Shown in pieces: positions 17,453 to 25,501 of a DNA stretch of 64,000 bases (positions within the stretch are counted from its first letter, which is position 1; the number at the start of each line of letters is the position of its first letter). The notes under the pieces are model-generated. The model had not been told where the DNA came from. It worked only from the letters and a program-made list of their open reading frames with translations, and made no database searches. This stretch comes from Streptomyces sp. CB09001 (GTDB taxonomy: Bacteria; Actinomycetota; Actinomycetes; Streptomycetales; Streptomycetaceae). The stretch covers positions 5,261,001 to 5,325,000 of the forward strand of contig NZ_CP026730.1 in assembly GCF_003369795.1 (NCBI RefSeq), read 5' to 3'. The position numbers and the translations under genes were made by a program.

Positions 17453-18490
17453 TCAGCGCCCGGCCTCCGTCGGGCTGTCCTCCGTCGGCCTGGCCCCCGT
17501 GGGCCTGCCCGCCGCCGGCCCGGCCCCCGCCGGCCCGGCGCTCGTCGGCTTCCCGGCCGCCGGACGGTCCGCGCCGGAGCGCACGGGCCGCCCACGGTAC
17601 GCCCCGCCCCCGCCCCCGCGCCCGCCCCCGCGCCCGCCCCGGACGACGACCACGGCCGCGAGGCCGACCGCCAGGCCGAGGGCGGTCTGGACGCCGAACG
17701 GCTCACCGAACATGAGAGCACCCCACACGGCCGTGACCGGCGCCATGAGGAACATGAGGGTGTTGACCCCGGTGATGCCGGACCGGCGCAGGATCAGCCA
17801 GTACAGGCCGTAGCCGCCGAAGGTCGGCAGGACCACCAGCCAGGCGGTCGCCAGCCAGAACGAGGAACCGGCCGGCGGGGCAGCCGCCCCGAGGCCCAGG
17901 GCCAGTCCGGAGAAGAGGACGGCGCTGGTCGCACAGTGGATCGTCAGGGCGACGCGGGGCTCGACCGGCACCCGTGTGCGGCCCTCCAGGAACGTGGCCG
18001 CCACCAGCGACAGCATGCCGAGGAACGGAACGAGATAGGCCCACCAGGCCACCTCCGCGCCCGCCGCCCCGGCGTCGGCGACCGTCACCGTGGCCACGCC
18101 GGACAGCCCCAGCCACAGCCCGAGCCACTGCCCGCGCGAGACGTACTGGCGCAGCAGGGGACCGGCGAGCGCACCGGCGACGAGTGGCTGGACGCCGTCG
18201 ATCAGGGCGGTGGTGCCGCTGGAGACGCCCAGCTCGATGGCGTAGTAGACGCTGAGCAGGTAGCCGCTCTGCGACAGCGCGCCGATGGCGATCTGCCGCC
18301 CGGCGCCCCGCGGTGTCAGGCCCCGCCAGGCAGCCCGGGAAACGGCCGCGGCGGCCACCAGGGCCACGGCGAGTGGCAGGAAACGCCACATCAGGAGGGT
18401 GGGTGTGGCCGCCGTCTCCGCGCCGAGCTTGGCGCCGATGAAACCGGAGCTCCAGCACAGGACGAAGGCGGCCGAGAGCAGGACGTTCAC
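17453..18490 (-). CDS. EamA/DMT-family transporter
   Basis: About 345 residues with ten hydrophobic helices in two EamA repeats (about 1-140 and 150-285), typical of RhaT/PecM-like drug/metabolite exporters. The C-terminus has an unusual Gly/Arg then Pro/Ala/Gly-rich low-complexity tail of about 55 residues (GGRGGGRGGGGG, then repeated AGPAGAG-like units), probably cytoplasmic. The start is the GTG at 18490 with GGAAG 8 nt upstream; the frame is open to 18607 but that would run over the operator. Divergent from a TetR gene, with a duplicated operator between. Confidence 0.87.
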   Translation of the reverse strand: MNVLLSAAFVLCWSSGFIGAKLGAETAATPTLLMWRFLPLAVALVAAAAVSRAAWRGLTPRGAGRQIAIGALSQSGYLLSVYYAIELGVSSGTTALIDGVQPLVAGALAGPLLRQYVSRGQWLGLWLGLSGVATVTVADAGAAGAEVAWWAYLVPFLGMLSLVAATFLEGRTRVPVEPRVALTIHCATSAVLFSGLALGLGAAAPPAGSSFWLATAWLVVLPTFGGYGLYWLILRRSGITGVNTLMFLMAPVTAVWGALMFGEPFGVQTALGLAVGLAAVVVVRGGRGGGRGGGGGAYRGRPVRSGADRPAAGKPTSAGPAGAGPAAGRPTGARPTEDSPTEAGR

Positions 18491-18512
18491 GTCGACCACT
18501 TCCGGTTCCGCA

Positions 18513-18567
18513 GTAGACAGATCGGTATACTCGCTTGGAGTGCCCACTATACAGACCGGTATACTCG
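18513..18567. promoter_or_regulatory. Duplicated TetR operator between EamA and TetR genes
   Basis: Two 21-bp direct repeats (18513-18533 and 18547-18567, 34-bp period) agree at 18 of 21 positions and share CGGTATACTCG. Each carries an internal inverted core (ATAC..GGTAT). The second copy ends 5 bp before the TetR start. Most likely binding sites for the TetR protein that control both genes. Confidence 0.65.
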
Positions 18568-18572
18568 GGGTC

Positions 18573-19157
18573 ATGGGTCCGGAAGAGAAACCGCGCCGCG
18601 TACGCATGACGCCCGGCGCGCGACGGGTGCTGGAGGCCGCCGAGCGGCTGTTCTACGAGCACGGCATCCACGCCGTCGGTGTGGACACCATCGCCGCCGA
18701 GGCCGGGGTGACCAAGAAGACGCTGTACGACCGCTTCGGATCGAAGGAGCAGATCGTCGTCGAGTACCTGGCCGGACGCGACGAGCGCTGGCGGGAGCTG
18801 CTCGGCGTACGGCTGGTGGCGGCGGGGGAGGGGCCCGCCGCCCGGGTGGTGGCCGTCTTCGAGGCGTCACGCGCGTGGTCGGAGCGGTACGGCGCCAAGG
18901 GGTGCAGCATGATCAACGCGCACGCGGAGATCAGCGATCCGGACCATCCGGCGTACCCGGTCATCACCGGGCAGAAGCGGTGGATGCTCGACCTGTTCAC
19001 CGGCCTGGCCCGGGACATCGACGCGGCCGGCGCCGACCGGCTGGCGCGGACGCTGATGCTGCTGCACGAGGGGGCGCTGGTCTCCCACGGGGTGGGGGTC
19101 CTCCCCGACCCCTTCGGTGCCGCCCTCGACCAGGTGCGGGAGCTGTTGGACAGGTGA
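18573..19157 (+). CDS. TetR/AcrR-family transcriptional regulator
   Basis: 194 residues. The HTH is clear (about 15-60: EAAERLFYEHGIHAVGVDTIAAEAGVTKKTLYDRFGSKEQ). The C-terminal half contains GCSMINAHAEISDPDHPAYPVI, which resembles the ligand domain of YxaF/LmrA-type TetR proteins. The ATG at 18573 has little ribosome-binding site and overlaps the operator region, so the mRNA may be nearly leaderless; an ATG at 18606 is an alternative. Probably represses the divergent EamA transporter. Confidence 0.88.
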   Translation: MGPEEKPRRVRMTPGARRVLEAAERLFYEHGIHAVGVDTIAAEAGVTKKTLYDRFGSKEQIVVEYLAGRDERWRELLGVRLVAAGEGPAARVVAVFEASRAWSERYGAKGCSMINAHAEISDPDHPAYPVITGQKRWMLDLFTGLARDIDAAGADRLARTLMLLHEGALVSHGVGVLPDPFGAALDQVRELLDR

Positions 19158-19176
19158 GACGGACGGTGGGGCGGGC

Positions 19177-19727
19177 ATGGCGCGGCGCCACGGCGAGCGC
19201 CTGCGGCCCCCACGGCACTCCTCGTCATCGACCTGCAGAACACCACGGTCGCCATGGCGCACCGGCCCGCGGAGACGGCCGCCGCGATCGCCGGACTGAG
19301 CGAACGGGCCCGGGCGGCCGGGTGACCGTTGTGACCGTGCGGCAGCCGGACGCGGGCATGGTGCCCGGGACCGAGGGCCGGCGGGTGGTGCCCGAGCCGG
19401 CCCCGCGGGACGGGACCCGGTCGTGGACAAGACGGCCCCCGACAGCCTCCTGGACACCGACCTCGACGCGATCCGCACGGCGCGCGGTGTCACCGAGGTG
19501 ATCGTGACCGGGTTCACCACGGCCGGCAGGCGCTGAGCCGGGGGTACGACCTGGTCGTCGTCGCCGACGGGCACACCACATCGGTGCGGACCGGGGCGGA
19601 CACCGACGACCTCGTCCCGGCGGGCCGCTCGACCGCGCAGGGGAACGCCATTCACCGCATGATCGGCCGGCCCGGCCGCCGCATCCGGGTCCGGCCGCCG
19701 CCGACGTGGACTTCGGCGCCCCCGTGA
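19177..19727 (+). pseudogene. Decayed isochorismatase-family cysteine hydrolase
   Basis: Translating across frames gives a recognisable isochorismatase-like protein in pieces. TALLVIDLQN (with catalytic-type Asp) from 19212 is followed by a stop at the AAG|TGA junction. VTVVTVRQPDAGMVPGTEG is in another frame, VVDKTAPDSLLDTDLDAIR..GVTEVIVTGFTT in a third, and ALSRGYDLVVVADGHTTS in a fourth. The short segment that normally carries the nucleophilic Cys (around E-x-C-V-x-x-T) is missing. At least three frameshifts plus this deletion mean it cannot make a working enzyme. It lies just after the TetR gene. Confidence 0.8.
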
Positions 19728-19739
19728 GGGCGCGGGACG

Positions 19740-20297
19740 TCAGGCCTGCCTGATCGCCGAGATGTCGAAGTTCAGCTTGATCTTGTCGGAGACCAGCACG
19801 CCGCCCGTCTCCAGGGCGGCGTTCCAGGTGAGCCCCCACTCCGAGCGCTTGATCTCCGCCTTGCCCTCGAAGCCGACGCGCTCGTTGCCGAACGGGTCCT
19901 TGGCGGCGCCGTTGAACTCCAGGTCGATGGTGAGCGGCTTGGTAGTGCCGAGGATCGACAGGTCACCGGTGATGCGGTAGTCGTCGCCGCCCAGGGACTC
20001 CGCCTCGGTGGAGCGGAAGGTCATCGTCGGGTGCTCGCCCGTGTTGAAGAAGTCCGAGCTCTTCAGGTGTCCGTCACGGTCGGGGGAACCCGTGTCGATG
20101 CTGTCCATCGTGATGTCCAGGGACGCCGTGGAGCGGGACGGGTCGGAGCCGTCCAGGTGCAGCGTGCCGGTGAAGTCGAGGAACTTGCCCTTGACGTTCG
20201 TGACCATCGCGTGGCGCGCGGTGAAGCCGATCGTCGTGTGGGCGGGGTCGACGGTGTAGTCGCCGGTCAGCGTGGAGAGGTCGGGGGTGGTGGTCAT
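19740..20297 (-). CDS. YceI-family polyisoprenoid-binding (lipocalin-like) protein
   Basis: 185 residues of the YceI beta-barrel fold, which binds long isoprenoid chains. Family features are visible: YTVDPAHTTIGFTARHAMVTNVKGKF (about 14-39), HLKSSDFFNTGEHPTMTF (about 77-94) and GNERVGFEGKAEIKRSEWGL (about 140-160). There is no signal peptide, so it is probably cytoplasmic, unlike E. coli YceI. The start is the ATG at 20297 with GGAGG just upstream; the longer frame to 20342 would cover the operator-like repeat. Confidence 0.92.
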   Translation of the reverse strand: MTTTPDLSTLTGDYTVDPAHTTIGFTARHAMVTNVKGKFLDFTGTLHLDGSDPSRSTASLDITMDSIDTGSPDRDGHLKSSDFFNTGEHPTMTFRSTEAESLGGDDYRITGDLSILGTTKPLTIDLEFNGAAKDPFGNERVGFEGKAEIKRSEWGLTWNAALETGGVLVSDKIKLNFDISAIRQA

Positions 20298-20320
20298 GAC
20301 GTCCTCCGGGAAGGCTTGAA

Positions 20321-20334
20321 GTTGAATGTTCAAC
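20321..20334. promoter_or_regulatory. Operator-like inverted repeat upstream of yceI
   Basis: GTTGAA-TG-TTCAAC, a perfect 6-bp inverted repeat with a 2-bp spacer, 24 bp upstream of the YceI start and preceded by another TTGAA. It resembles MarR-type sites. No MarR gene is adjacent. Confidence 0.45.
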
Positions 20335-20439
20335 CAGTCCAACGGATTCGACTCTAGGGCTATTCCGCGGCGCCATCAACCACCCACGCCGCAGATGTCG
20401 AGACATCGTTCCCTCCCGCCCCGCGGCGTGATAGACGGC

Positions 20440-22794
20440 ATGAGCATGACCCCACAGCGCCCCACCGCCCCCACCCGCCGCGCGGTCCTGCTCGCGGCGG
20501 CCGCGACCGCCGCCCTCACGTCCGTGCCCCGGGCCGCGGCCGCCACCGCCGACCCCTACGACGCCCTCCGCCGGCGCTGGCTCGACATCACCCTCGGCGC
20601 CGGCTACGACCCGAGCGCCGAGCCCTACGCCTCCCGCCTCGCCGAGACCGGAGCCCGCGCCCGCGACCACCGCGCCACCATGGCCCCCGCCGCCACCTCC
20701 CTGTGGCCCGGCCACCCCTTCGACCCGCCCGCCGGCATCACCTTCGCCTACGGCCGGCTGTGGACGATGACCGAGGCGTACGTGCAGGACGGCACCGGCT
20801 CCACCGGCGACCCGGACCTCCTCGCCGACATCCTGCGCGGCCTCGACCATCTCTCGGCCACCGTCTACCACCCCGGCACCACCCGCTACGGCAACTGGTG
20901 GGAGTGGCAGATCGGCAGCCCCCGGCTCCTGATGGACATCACGGCAGCCCTCCACGACCACCTCGGCGCCGACCGAGTGGCCGCCGCCTGTGCCGCCGTC
21001 GACCACTTCGTCCCCGACGCGATGCTCGGCGACTACACCGGCACCTCCACCGGCGCCAACCGCGTCGACCTGTGCCGCTCCGTCGCGCTGCGCGGCGTCC
21101 TGGGCCGGACCCCCGCCAAGCTCGCCCTGGCCCGCGACGCCCTCTCGCCGGTCTTCCCGTACGTCACCGAGGGGGACGGGCTCTACGCCGACGGCTCGTT
21201 CGTCCAGCACACCTGGGTCGCCTACTCGGGGACGTACGGCCAGGTCATGCTGGACGGACTGGGCCGGCTGTTCACCCTGCTGGCCGGCTCCGAGTGGGAG
21301 GTGACCGACCCGGGCAAGCAGCTCGTCCTCGACAGCGTCGAACGCGCCTACGCACCCCTGATCCACGACGGCCTCGTCATGGACGTCGTCAACGGGCGGG
21401 CCATCAGCCGGGGTTACCTCAAGAGCGACGACCTGCACGTCATGCGCAGCGACCACTTCCACGGCCAGCAGCTCGTCGCCGCCATGGCGGTCCTCGCGGG
21501 CGGTGCGAGCGACGCCGAGCGAGAGCGCTGGTACGCCCGGATCAAGGGCTGGATCGAACGGGACACCGTCACCCCGATCCTCACCGCGCCCCAGTTCCCG
21601 GTCGCCGACCTGGCCCGGCTGCACGCGATCGCCGAGGCCCCGGGTGAGGCCGCCCCCGAACCCGTCGGCCACCACCTCTTCGCGGCCATGGACCGTGCCG
21701 TCCACCGCCGGCCCGCCTTCACCGCGGGCCTCGCCATGGCCAGCGACCGCATCGCCCACTACGAGTGCGGCAACGGCGAGAACCCGCGCGGCTGGCACAC
21801 CGGAGCGGGCATGCTCACCTGGTGGGCGAACGGAACCGGGCCGGACGGGTCGGATCGGTCCGACCAGTACACAGACTGGTTCTGGCCCACCGTCGACTGG
21901 TACCGGCTGCCCGGCACCACCGTCTCCACCAAGCGCCTGGCCGACCGGGCGGGCGGCGAGTGGGGCGAACCCAGACCGGACGTGCGCTGGGTCGGCGGCG
22001 CGACCGACGGCGAGTACGCGGCCGTGGGCCAGCACCTCAAGGGGCTCGGCTCCACCCTGGAGGCCCGCAAGTCCTGGTTCTTCCTCGACGACGCCGTGGT
22101 CTGCCTGGGCGCCGGCATCACGTGCGCGGACGGCGTACCGGTCGAGACGGTCGTGGACAACCGCAACCTGGGGGAGGGCGGCACCCAGGCCCTCGTACGC
22201 GGTCGGCACTGGGCCCATCTGGAGGGTCACGGCGGCTGGATCGTGCCCGAGGGCGTCCTGCGGACCCTGCGCGAGGACCGCACCGGCGCCTGGTCCGACA
22301 TCAACACCACCAGCACGACCGAGCGCCGCACCCGCCGCCGCCAGACCCTCTGGCTCGACCACGGCACCGACCCGGCCGGGGCCGACTACGTCTACACCGT
22401 CATGCCGGGCGCCTCGCGGGCGGCCGTCGCCCGCCGCGCCGCGGACCGTCGCCGGCTCACGGTGCTCGCCAACGACGACCGCCGCCAGGCGGTGACCGTC
22501 CCCGCCCTCGGTCTGACGGCCGCCAACTTCTGGCGGGCCGGCACCGCGGGCCCGCTCACCGCGACGGCCGGGGCGAGTGTGCTCGTCCGCAGCCGGGGCC
22601 GTACCGCTACGCTCTCCGTGAGCGAACCGCCGCGCACGGGAGAGGCCCTGGAGATCGTCTGGGACCGCCCGGTGGGAGCGGTGCTGCGGGCCGACGAGAC
22701 GGTCGAGATCCTCGGGACGGGCCGCCGACTGCACCTCCGCGTCACTCCAGGGGTGGTATGTACCACCCATGAATGTGAGGTGACTCTCAGCTGA
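20440..22794 (+). CDS. Tat-exported polysaccharide lyase family 8 (hyaluronate/chondroitin/xanthan lyase type)
   Basis: 784 residues. The N-terminus has a twin-arginine signal (PTRRAVLLAAAATAALTSV) ending near AAAAT. It continues with the alpha/alpha-toroid PL8 domain (about 45-390) and beta-sandwich domains (about 400-780). The catalytic residues fit PL8: N207 in STGANRVDL, H257 and Y266 in QHTWVAYSGTYG. Their spacing (50 and 9) is the same as N349/H399/Y408 that I recall for the pneumococcal hyaluronate lyase. The exact uronic-acid polymer cleaved cannot be decided from sequence. The ATG at 20440 was chosen because it precedes the Tat signal; the ribosome-binding site is poor and an ATG at 20446 is possible. 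Confidence 0.9.
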   Translation: MSMTPQRPTAPTRRAVLLAAAATAALTSVPRAAAATADPYDALRRRWLDITLGAGYDPSAEPYASRLAETGARARDHRATMAPAATSLWPGHPFDPPAGITFAYGRLWTMTEAYVQDGTGSTGDPDLLADILRGLDHLSATVYHPGTTRYGNWWEWQIGSPRLLMDITAALHDHLGADRVAAACAAVDHFVPDAMLGDYTGTSTGANRVDLCRSVALRGVLGRTPAKLALARDALSPVFPYVTEGDGLYADGSFVQHTWVAYSGTYGQVMLDGLGRLFTLLAGSEWEVTDPGKQLVLDSVERAYAPLIHDGLVMDVVNGRAISRGYLKSDDLHVMRSDHFHGQQLVAAMAVLAGGASDAERERWYARIKGWIERDTVTPILTAPQFPVADLARLHAIAEAPGEAAPEPVGHHLFAAMDRAVHRRPAFTAGLAMASDRIAHYECGNGENPRGWHTGAGMLTWWANGTGPDGSDRSDQYTDWFWPTVDWYRLPGTTVSTKRLADRAGGEWGEPRPDVRWVGGATDGEYAAVGQHLKGLGSTLEARKSWFFLDDAVVCLGAGITCADGVPVETVVDNRNLGEGGTQALVRGRHWAHLEGHGGWIVPEGVLRTLREDRTGAWSDINTTSTTERRTRRRQTLWLDHGTDPAGADYVYTVMPGASRAAVARRAADRRRLTVLANDDRRQAVTVPALGLTAANFWRAGTAGPLTATAGASVLVRSRGRTATLSVSEPPRTGEALEIVWDRPVGAVLRADETVEILGTGRRLHLRVTPGVVCTTHECEVTLS

Positions 22795-22806
22795 CGGCTT
22801 TGTGTG

Positions 22807-22862
22807 ACCCCTACAACCCAGGGGCCCCCTGAGCAGTCGAAAAGGCTGCATGGAGTAGGGGT
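22807..22862. promoter_or_regulatory. Nested inverted repeats upstream of accB
   Basis: Arms ACCCCTAC (22807-22814) and GTAGGGGT (22855-22862) are perfect complements. Between them lies a second GGGG/CCCC-rich inverted repeat near 22819-22831. The region also precedes accB by about 90 bp. It may end the lyase transcript or act as an operator. Confidence 0.4.
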
Positions 22863-22948
22863 TCTGTTCAGTGCTACCAGGAAAACGGGCCGGAGACTGT
22901 ACGGAGTCGACGGCTCGCAATCCTTGCTCGGCTTCGTAGAGTCGCTAC

Positions 22949-24532
22949 ATGACCGTTTTGGATGAGGCGCCGGGTGAGCCGACGGACGCGCGCGGACGCG
23001 TGGCCGAGCTGCACGAGATCCGTGCGCAGGCGCTGGCCGGGCCGAGCGAGAAGGCGACGGCGGCGCAGCACGCCAAGGGCAAGCTGACAGCACGCGAGCG
23101 CATCGAGCTGCTTCTGGACCCCGACTCCTTCCGCGAGGTCGAGCAGCTGCGCCGGCACCGGGCGACCGGGTTCGGTCTGGAGGCCAAGAAGCCGTACACC
23201 GACGGTGTCATCACCGGCTGGGGCACGGTCGAGGGCCGCACCGTCTTCGTCTACGCCCACGACTTCCGGATCTTCGGCGGCGCGCTGGGCGAGGCCCACG
23301 CCACGAAGATCCACAAGATCATGGACATGGCCATCGCGGCCGGTGCCCCGCTGGTGTCGCTGAACGACGGCGCCGGCGCCCGCATCCAGGAGGGCGTCAG
23401 CGCGCTCGCCGGGTACGGCGGCATCTTCCAGCGCAACACCAGGGCGTCCGGCGTCATCCCGCAGATCAGCGTGATGCTCGGCCCGTGCGCGGGCGGCGCG
23501 GCCTACAGCCCCGCCCTCACCGACTTCGTCTTCATGGTCCGCGACACCTCGCAGATGTTCATCACGGGCCCCGACGTGGTCAAGGCGGTCACCGGCGAGG
23601 AGATCACGCAGAACGGCCTGGGCGGCGCCGACGTGCACGCCGAGACGTCCGGCGTCTGCCACTTCGCCTACGACGACGAGGAGACCTGCCTCGCCGAGGT
23701 CCGCTACCTCCTCTCCCTCCTCCCGAAGAACAACCGGGAGAACCCGCCCCGCGCCGAGTCCTCCGACCCGGTGGACCGCCGCTCGGACACGCTCCTCGAC
23801 CTGGTCCCGGCGGACGGCAACCGCCCGTACGACATGACCAAGGTCATCGAGGAACTCGTCGACGAGGGCGAGTACCTGGAGGTCCACGAGCGCTGGGCCC
23901 GCAACATCATCTGCGCGCTGGCCCGCCTCGACGGCCAGGTCGTCGGCATCGTCGCCAACCAGCCGCAGGCCCTGGCCGGCGTCCTGGACATCGAGGCGTC
24001 GGAGAAGGCCGCCCGCTTCGTCCAGATGTGCGACGCCTTCAACATCCCGATCATCACCCTTCTGGACGTACCCGGCTTCCTGCCCGGCGTCGACCAGGAG
24101 CACGGCGGCATCATCCGCCACGGAGCCAAGCTCCTCTACGCCTACTGCAACGCGACCGTGCCCCGGATCTCGCTGATCCTGCGGAAGGCGTACGGAGGTG
24201 CTTACATCGTCATGGACAGCCAGTCCATCGGCGCCGACCTCACCTACGCCTGGCCGACCAACGAGATCGCCGTCATGGGCGCGGAAGGTGCCGCCAACGT
24301 CATCTTCCGCCGGCAGATCGCCGACGCCGAGGACCCCGAGGCCATGCGGGCGCGCATGGTCAAGGAGTACAAGTCCGAGCTGATGCACCCCTACTACGCG
24401 GCCGAACGCGGCCTGGTCGACGACGTCATCGACCCCGCCGAGACCCGCGAGGTGCTGATCAAGTCCCTGGCGATGCTCCACACCAAGCACGCCGACCTGC
24501 CCTCCCGCAAGCACGGCAACCCGCCGCAGTGA
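22949..24532 (+). CDS. accB: Acyl-CoA carboxylase carboxyltransferase (beta) subunit, AccB type
   Basis: Transfers the carboxyl group from biotin to acetyl-, propionyl- or butyryl-CoA to give malonyl-/methylmalonyl-CoA for fatty acids and polyketides. It has 527 residues with two crotonase-fold halves (about 20-270 and 285-520). The oxyanion-hole glycines lie in PCAGGAAYSPALTD and RKAYGGAYIVMDS. The specificity residue after GGAY is Ile (I420). Known biochemistry of S. coelicolor has Asp here in PccB (propionyl-CoA only) and Ile in AccB (acetyl- and propionyl-CoA), so this is AccB. accE follows after 17 bp; the biotinylated alpha subunit must be elsewhere. Confidence 0.95.
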   Translation: MTVLDEAPGEPTDARGRVAELHEIRAQALAGPSEKATAAQHAKGKLTARERIELLLDPDSFREVEQLRRHRATGFGLEAKKPYTDGVITGWGTVEGRTVFVYAHDFRIFGGALGEAHATKIHKIMDMAIAAGAPLVSLNDGAGARIQEGVSALAGYGGIFQRNTRASGVIPQISVMLGPCAGGAAYSPALTDFVFMVRDTSQMFITGPDVVKAVTGEEITQNGLGGADVHAETSGVCHFAYDDEETCLAEVRYLLSLLPKNNRENPPRAESSDPVDRRSDTLLDLVPADGNRPYDMTKVIEELVDEGEYLEVHERWARNIICALARLDGQVVGIVANQPQALAGVLDIEASEKAARFVQMCDAFNIPIITLLDVPGFLPGVDQEHGGIIRHGAKLLYAYCNATVPRISLILRKAYGGAYIVMDSQSIGADLTYAWPTNEIAVMGAEGAANVIFRRQIADAEDPEAMRARMVKEYKSELMHPYYAAERGLVDDVIDPAETREVLIKSLAMLHTKHADLPSRKHGNPPQ

Positions 24533-24549
24533 CCCGAGGAGCCACCTCC

Positions 24550-24747
24550 ATGTCCACTTCCGACATCCGCGTCGAGAAGGGCCACGCCGAGCCCGAGGAA
24601 GTCGCCGCCATCACGGCCCTCCTCCTGGCCCGCGCCGCCGCCCGCCCCGCCGAGATCGCCCCGGCCCACGGCGGCGGCCGAGCCCGCGCGGGCTGGCGCC
24701 GCCTGGAACGCGAGCCGGGCTTCCGCGCCCCGCACAGCTGGCGCTGA
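24550..24747 (+). CDS. accE: Acyl-CoA carboxylase epsilon subunit
   Basis: 65-residue accessory subunit that stimulates the AccA-AccB complex. It begins MSTSDIRVEKGHAEPEEVAA, with the family pattern of a short strand, a PEE-A-A-x-ALL helix, then a charged linker and the terminal W-x-x-x-x-R...SW motif (GWRRLEREPGF..PHSWR). It starts 17 bp after accB with GAGGAG in the gap, so the two are co-translated. A strong terminator lies 9 bp downstream. Confidence 0.94.
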   Translation: MSTSDIRVEKGHAEPEEVAAITALLLARAAARPAEIAPAHGGGRARAGWRRLEREPGFRAPHSWR

Positions 24748-24755
24748 CCTGAGAC

Positions 24756-24794
24756 ACGAGCGAGGCCCCTCCGTCAGGAGGGGCCTCGCTCGTT
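24756..24794 (+). terminator. Strong terminator after accE
   Basis: Perfect 17-bp stem (24756-24772 and 24777-24793) with a 4-nt loop, followed by TTCA. Ends accB-accE. Confidence 0.9.
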
Positions 24795-24851
24795 CAGGGG
24801 CGCGGGGAACTGCGCGACCAGCGACGTACTGCCCGCACCCGGCAACGAAAC

Positions 24852-24883
24852 CGCCCCCTGCAGCCCAGTGGCCGCAGGGGGCG
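24852..24883 (-). terminator. Terminator after the left conservon
   Basis: 10-bp stem CGCCCCCTGC (arms 24852-24861 and 24874-24883). On the minus strand it is followed by GGTTTCGTT, and it lies 36 bp beyond the cvnD stop. It ends the minus-strand conservon, facing the accE terminator. Confidence 0.7.
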
Positions 24884-24919
24884 TGTCGCAGCCCGGCGCA
24901 GCGGGGTGCCGCCTGCGCG

Positions 24920-25501
24920 TCAGCGCAACCGGGCCATCAGCGCGTGCTCCACGAGAGTGATGAGCGCCGACTTCGCGTCGGCGCGGTGCCGCGCGTCGGT
25001 CGTGATGATCGGCGTGTCCGGGCCGATCTGGAGGGCCTCGCGGACCTCGTCCGGCTGGTACGGCTGCTGGCCGTCGAAGCCGTTGAGCGCGATCACGAAC
25101 GGCAGACCGCTGTTCTCGAAGTAGTCGACGGCCGGGAAGCAGTCGGCCAGCCGCCTCGTGTCGACCAGGACGATCGCCCCGATGGCGCCGCGCACCAGGT
25201 CGTCCCACATGAACCAGAACCGGTCCTGGCCGGGCGTCCCGAAGAGGTACAGGATCAGGTCCTGGTCGAGCGTGATGCGGCCGAAGTCCATGGCGACCGT
25301 GGTGGTCGTCTTGTCCCCCGTGTGGGTGAGGTCGTCGATGCCCGCCGAAGCGGATGTCATCACGGCCTCGGTGCGCAGCGGGTTGATCTCCGAGACAGCG
25401 CCGACGAACGTGGTCTTGCCCACGCCGAAGCCGCCCGCCACCACGATCTTCGCGGAAGTGGTGGAGCGGGAAGGACCGCCGCTAGAGTTTGCGAAGTCCA
25501 C
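24920..25501 (-). CDS. cvnD2: Conservon GTPase CvnD (left conservon)
   Basis: 193-residue small GTPase of the MglA/Cvn type. P-loop GGFGVGKTT (about 23-31), the G3-like FGTPGQDRF (about 87-95) and a LNGFD motif in place of NKxD are visible. Last gene of the left conservon; it overlaps cvnC by 20 nt. After the first about 15 residues it differs from the right-conservon CvnD at only about five positions, so the two are close paralogues under strong constraint. By the S. coelicolor numbering as I recall it, this conservon would be cvn2; that number is an inference. Confidence 0.92.
   Translation of the reverse strand: MDFANSSGGPSRSTTSAKIVVAGGFGVGKTTFVGAVSEINPLRTEAVMTSASAGIDDLTHTGDKTTTTVAMDFGRITLDQDLILYLFGTPGQDRFWFMWDDLVRGAIGAIVLVDTRRLADCFPAVDYFENSGLPFVIALNGFDGQQPYQPDEVREALQIGPDTPIITTDARHRADAKSALITLVEHALMARLR

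Noticed and set aside
17453..17640. Gly/Arg and AGPAGAG-like tail of the EamA transporter as a separate gene or frameshift
   Set aside because: It is in frame with the transporter and has only low-complexity content; kept as its C-terminal tail.
20440..22794. Possible mobile island carrying the polysaccharide lyase
   Set aside because: No integrase, transposase, att-like repeats or tRNA junction, and GC and codon use look like the neighbours.
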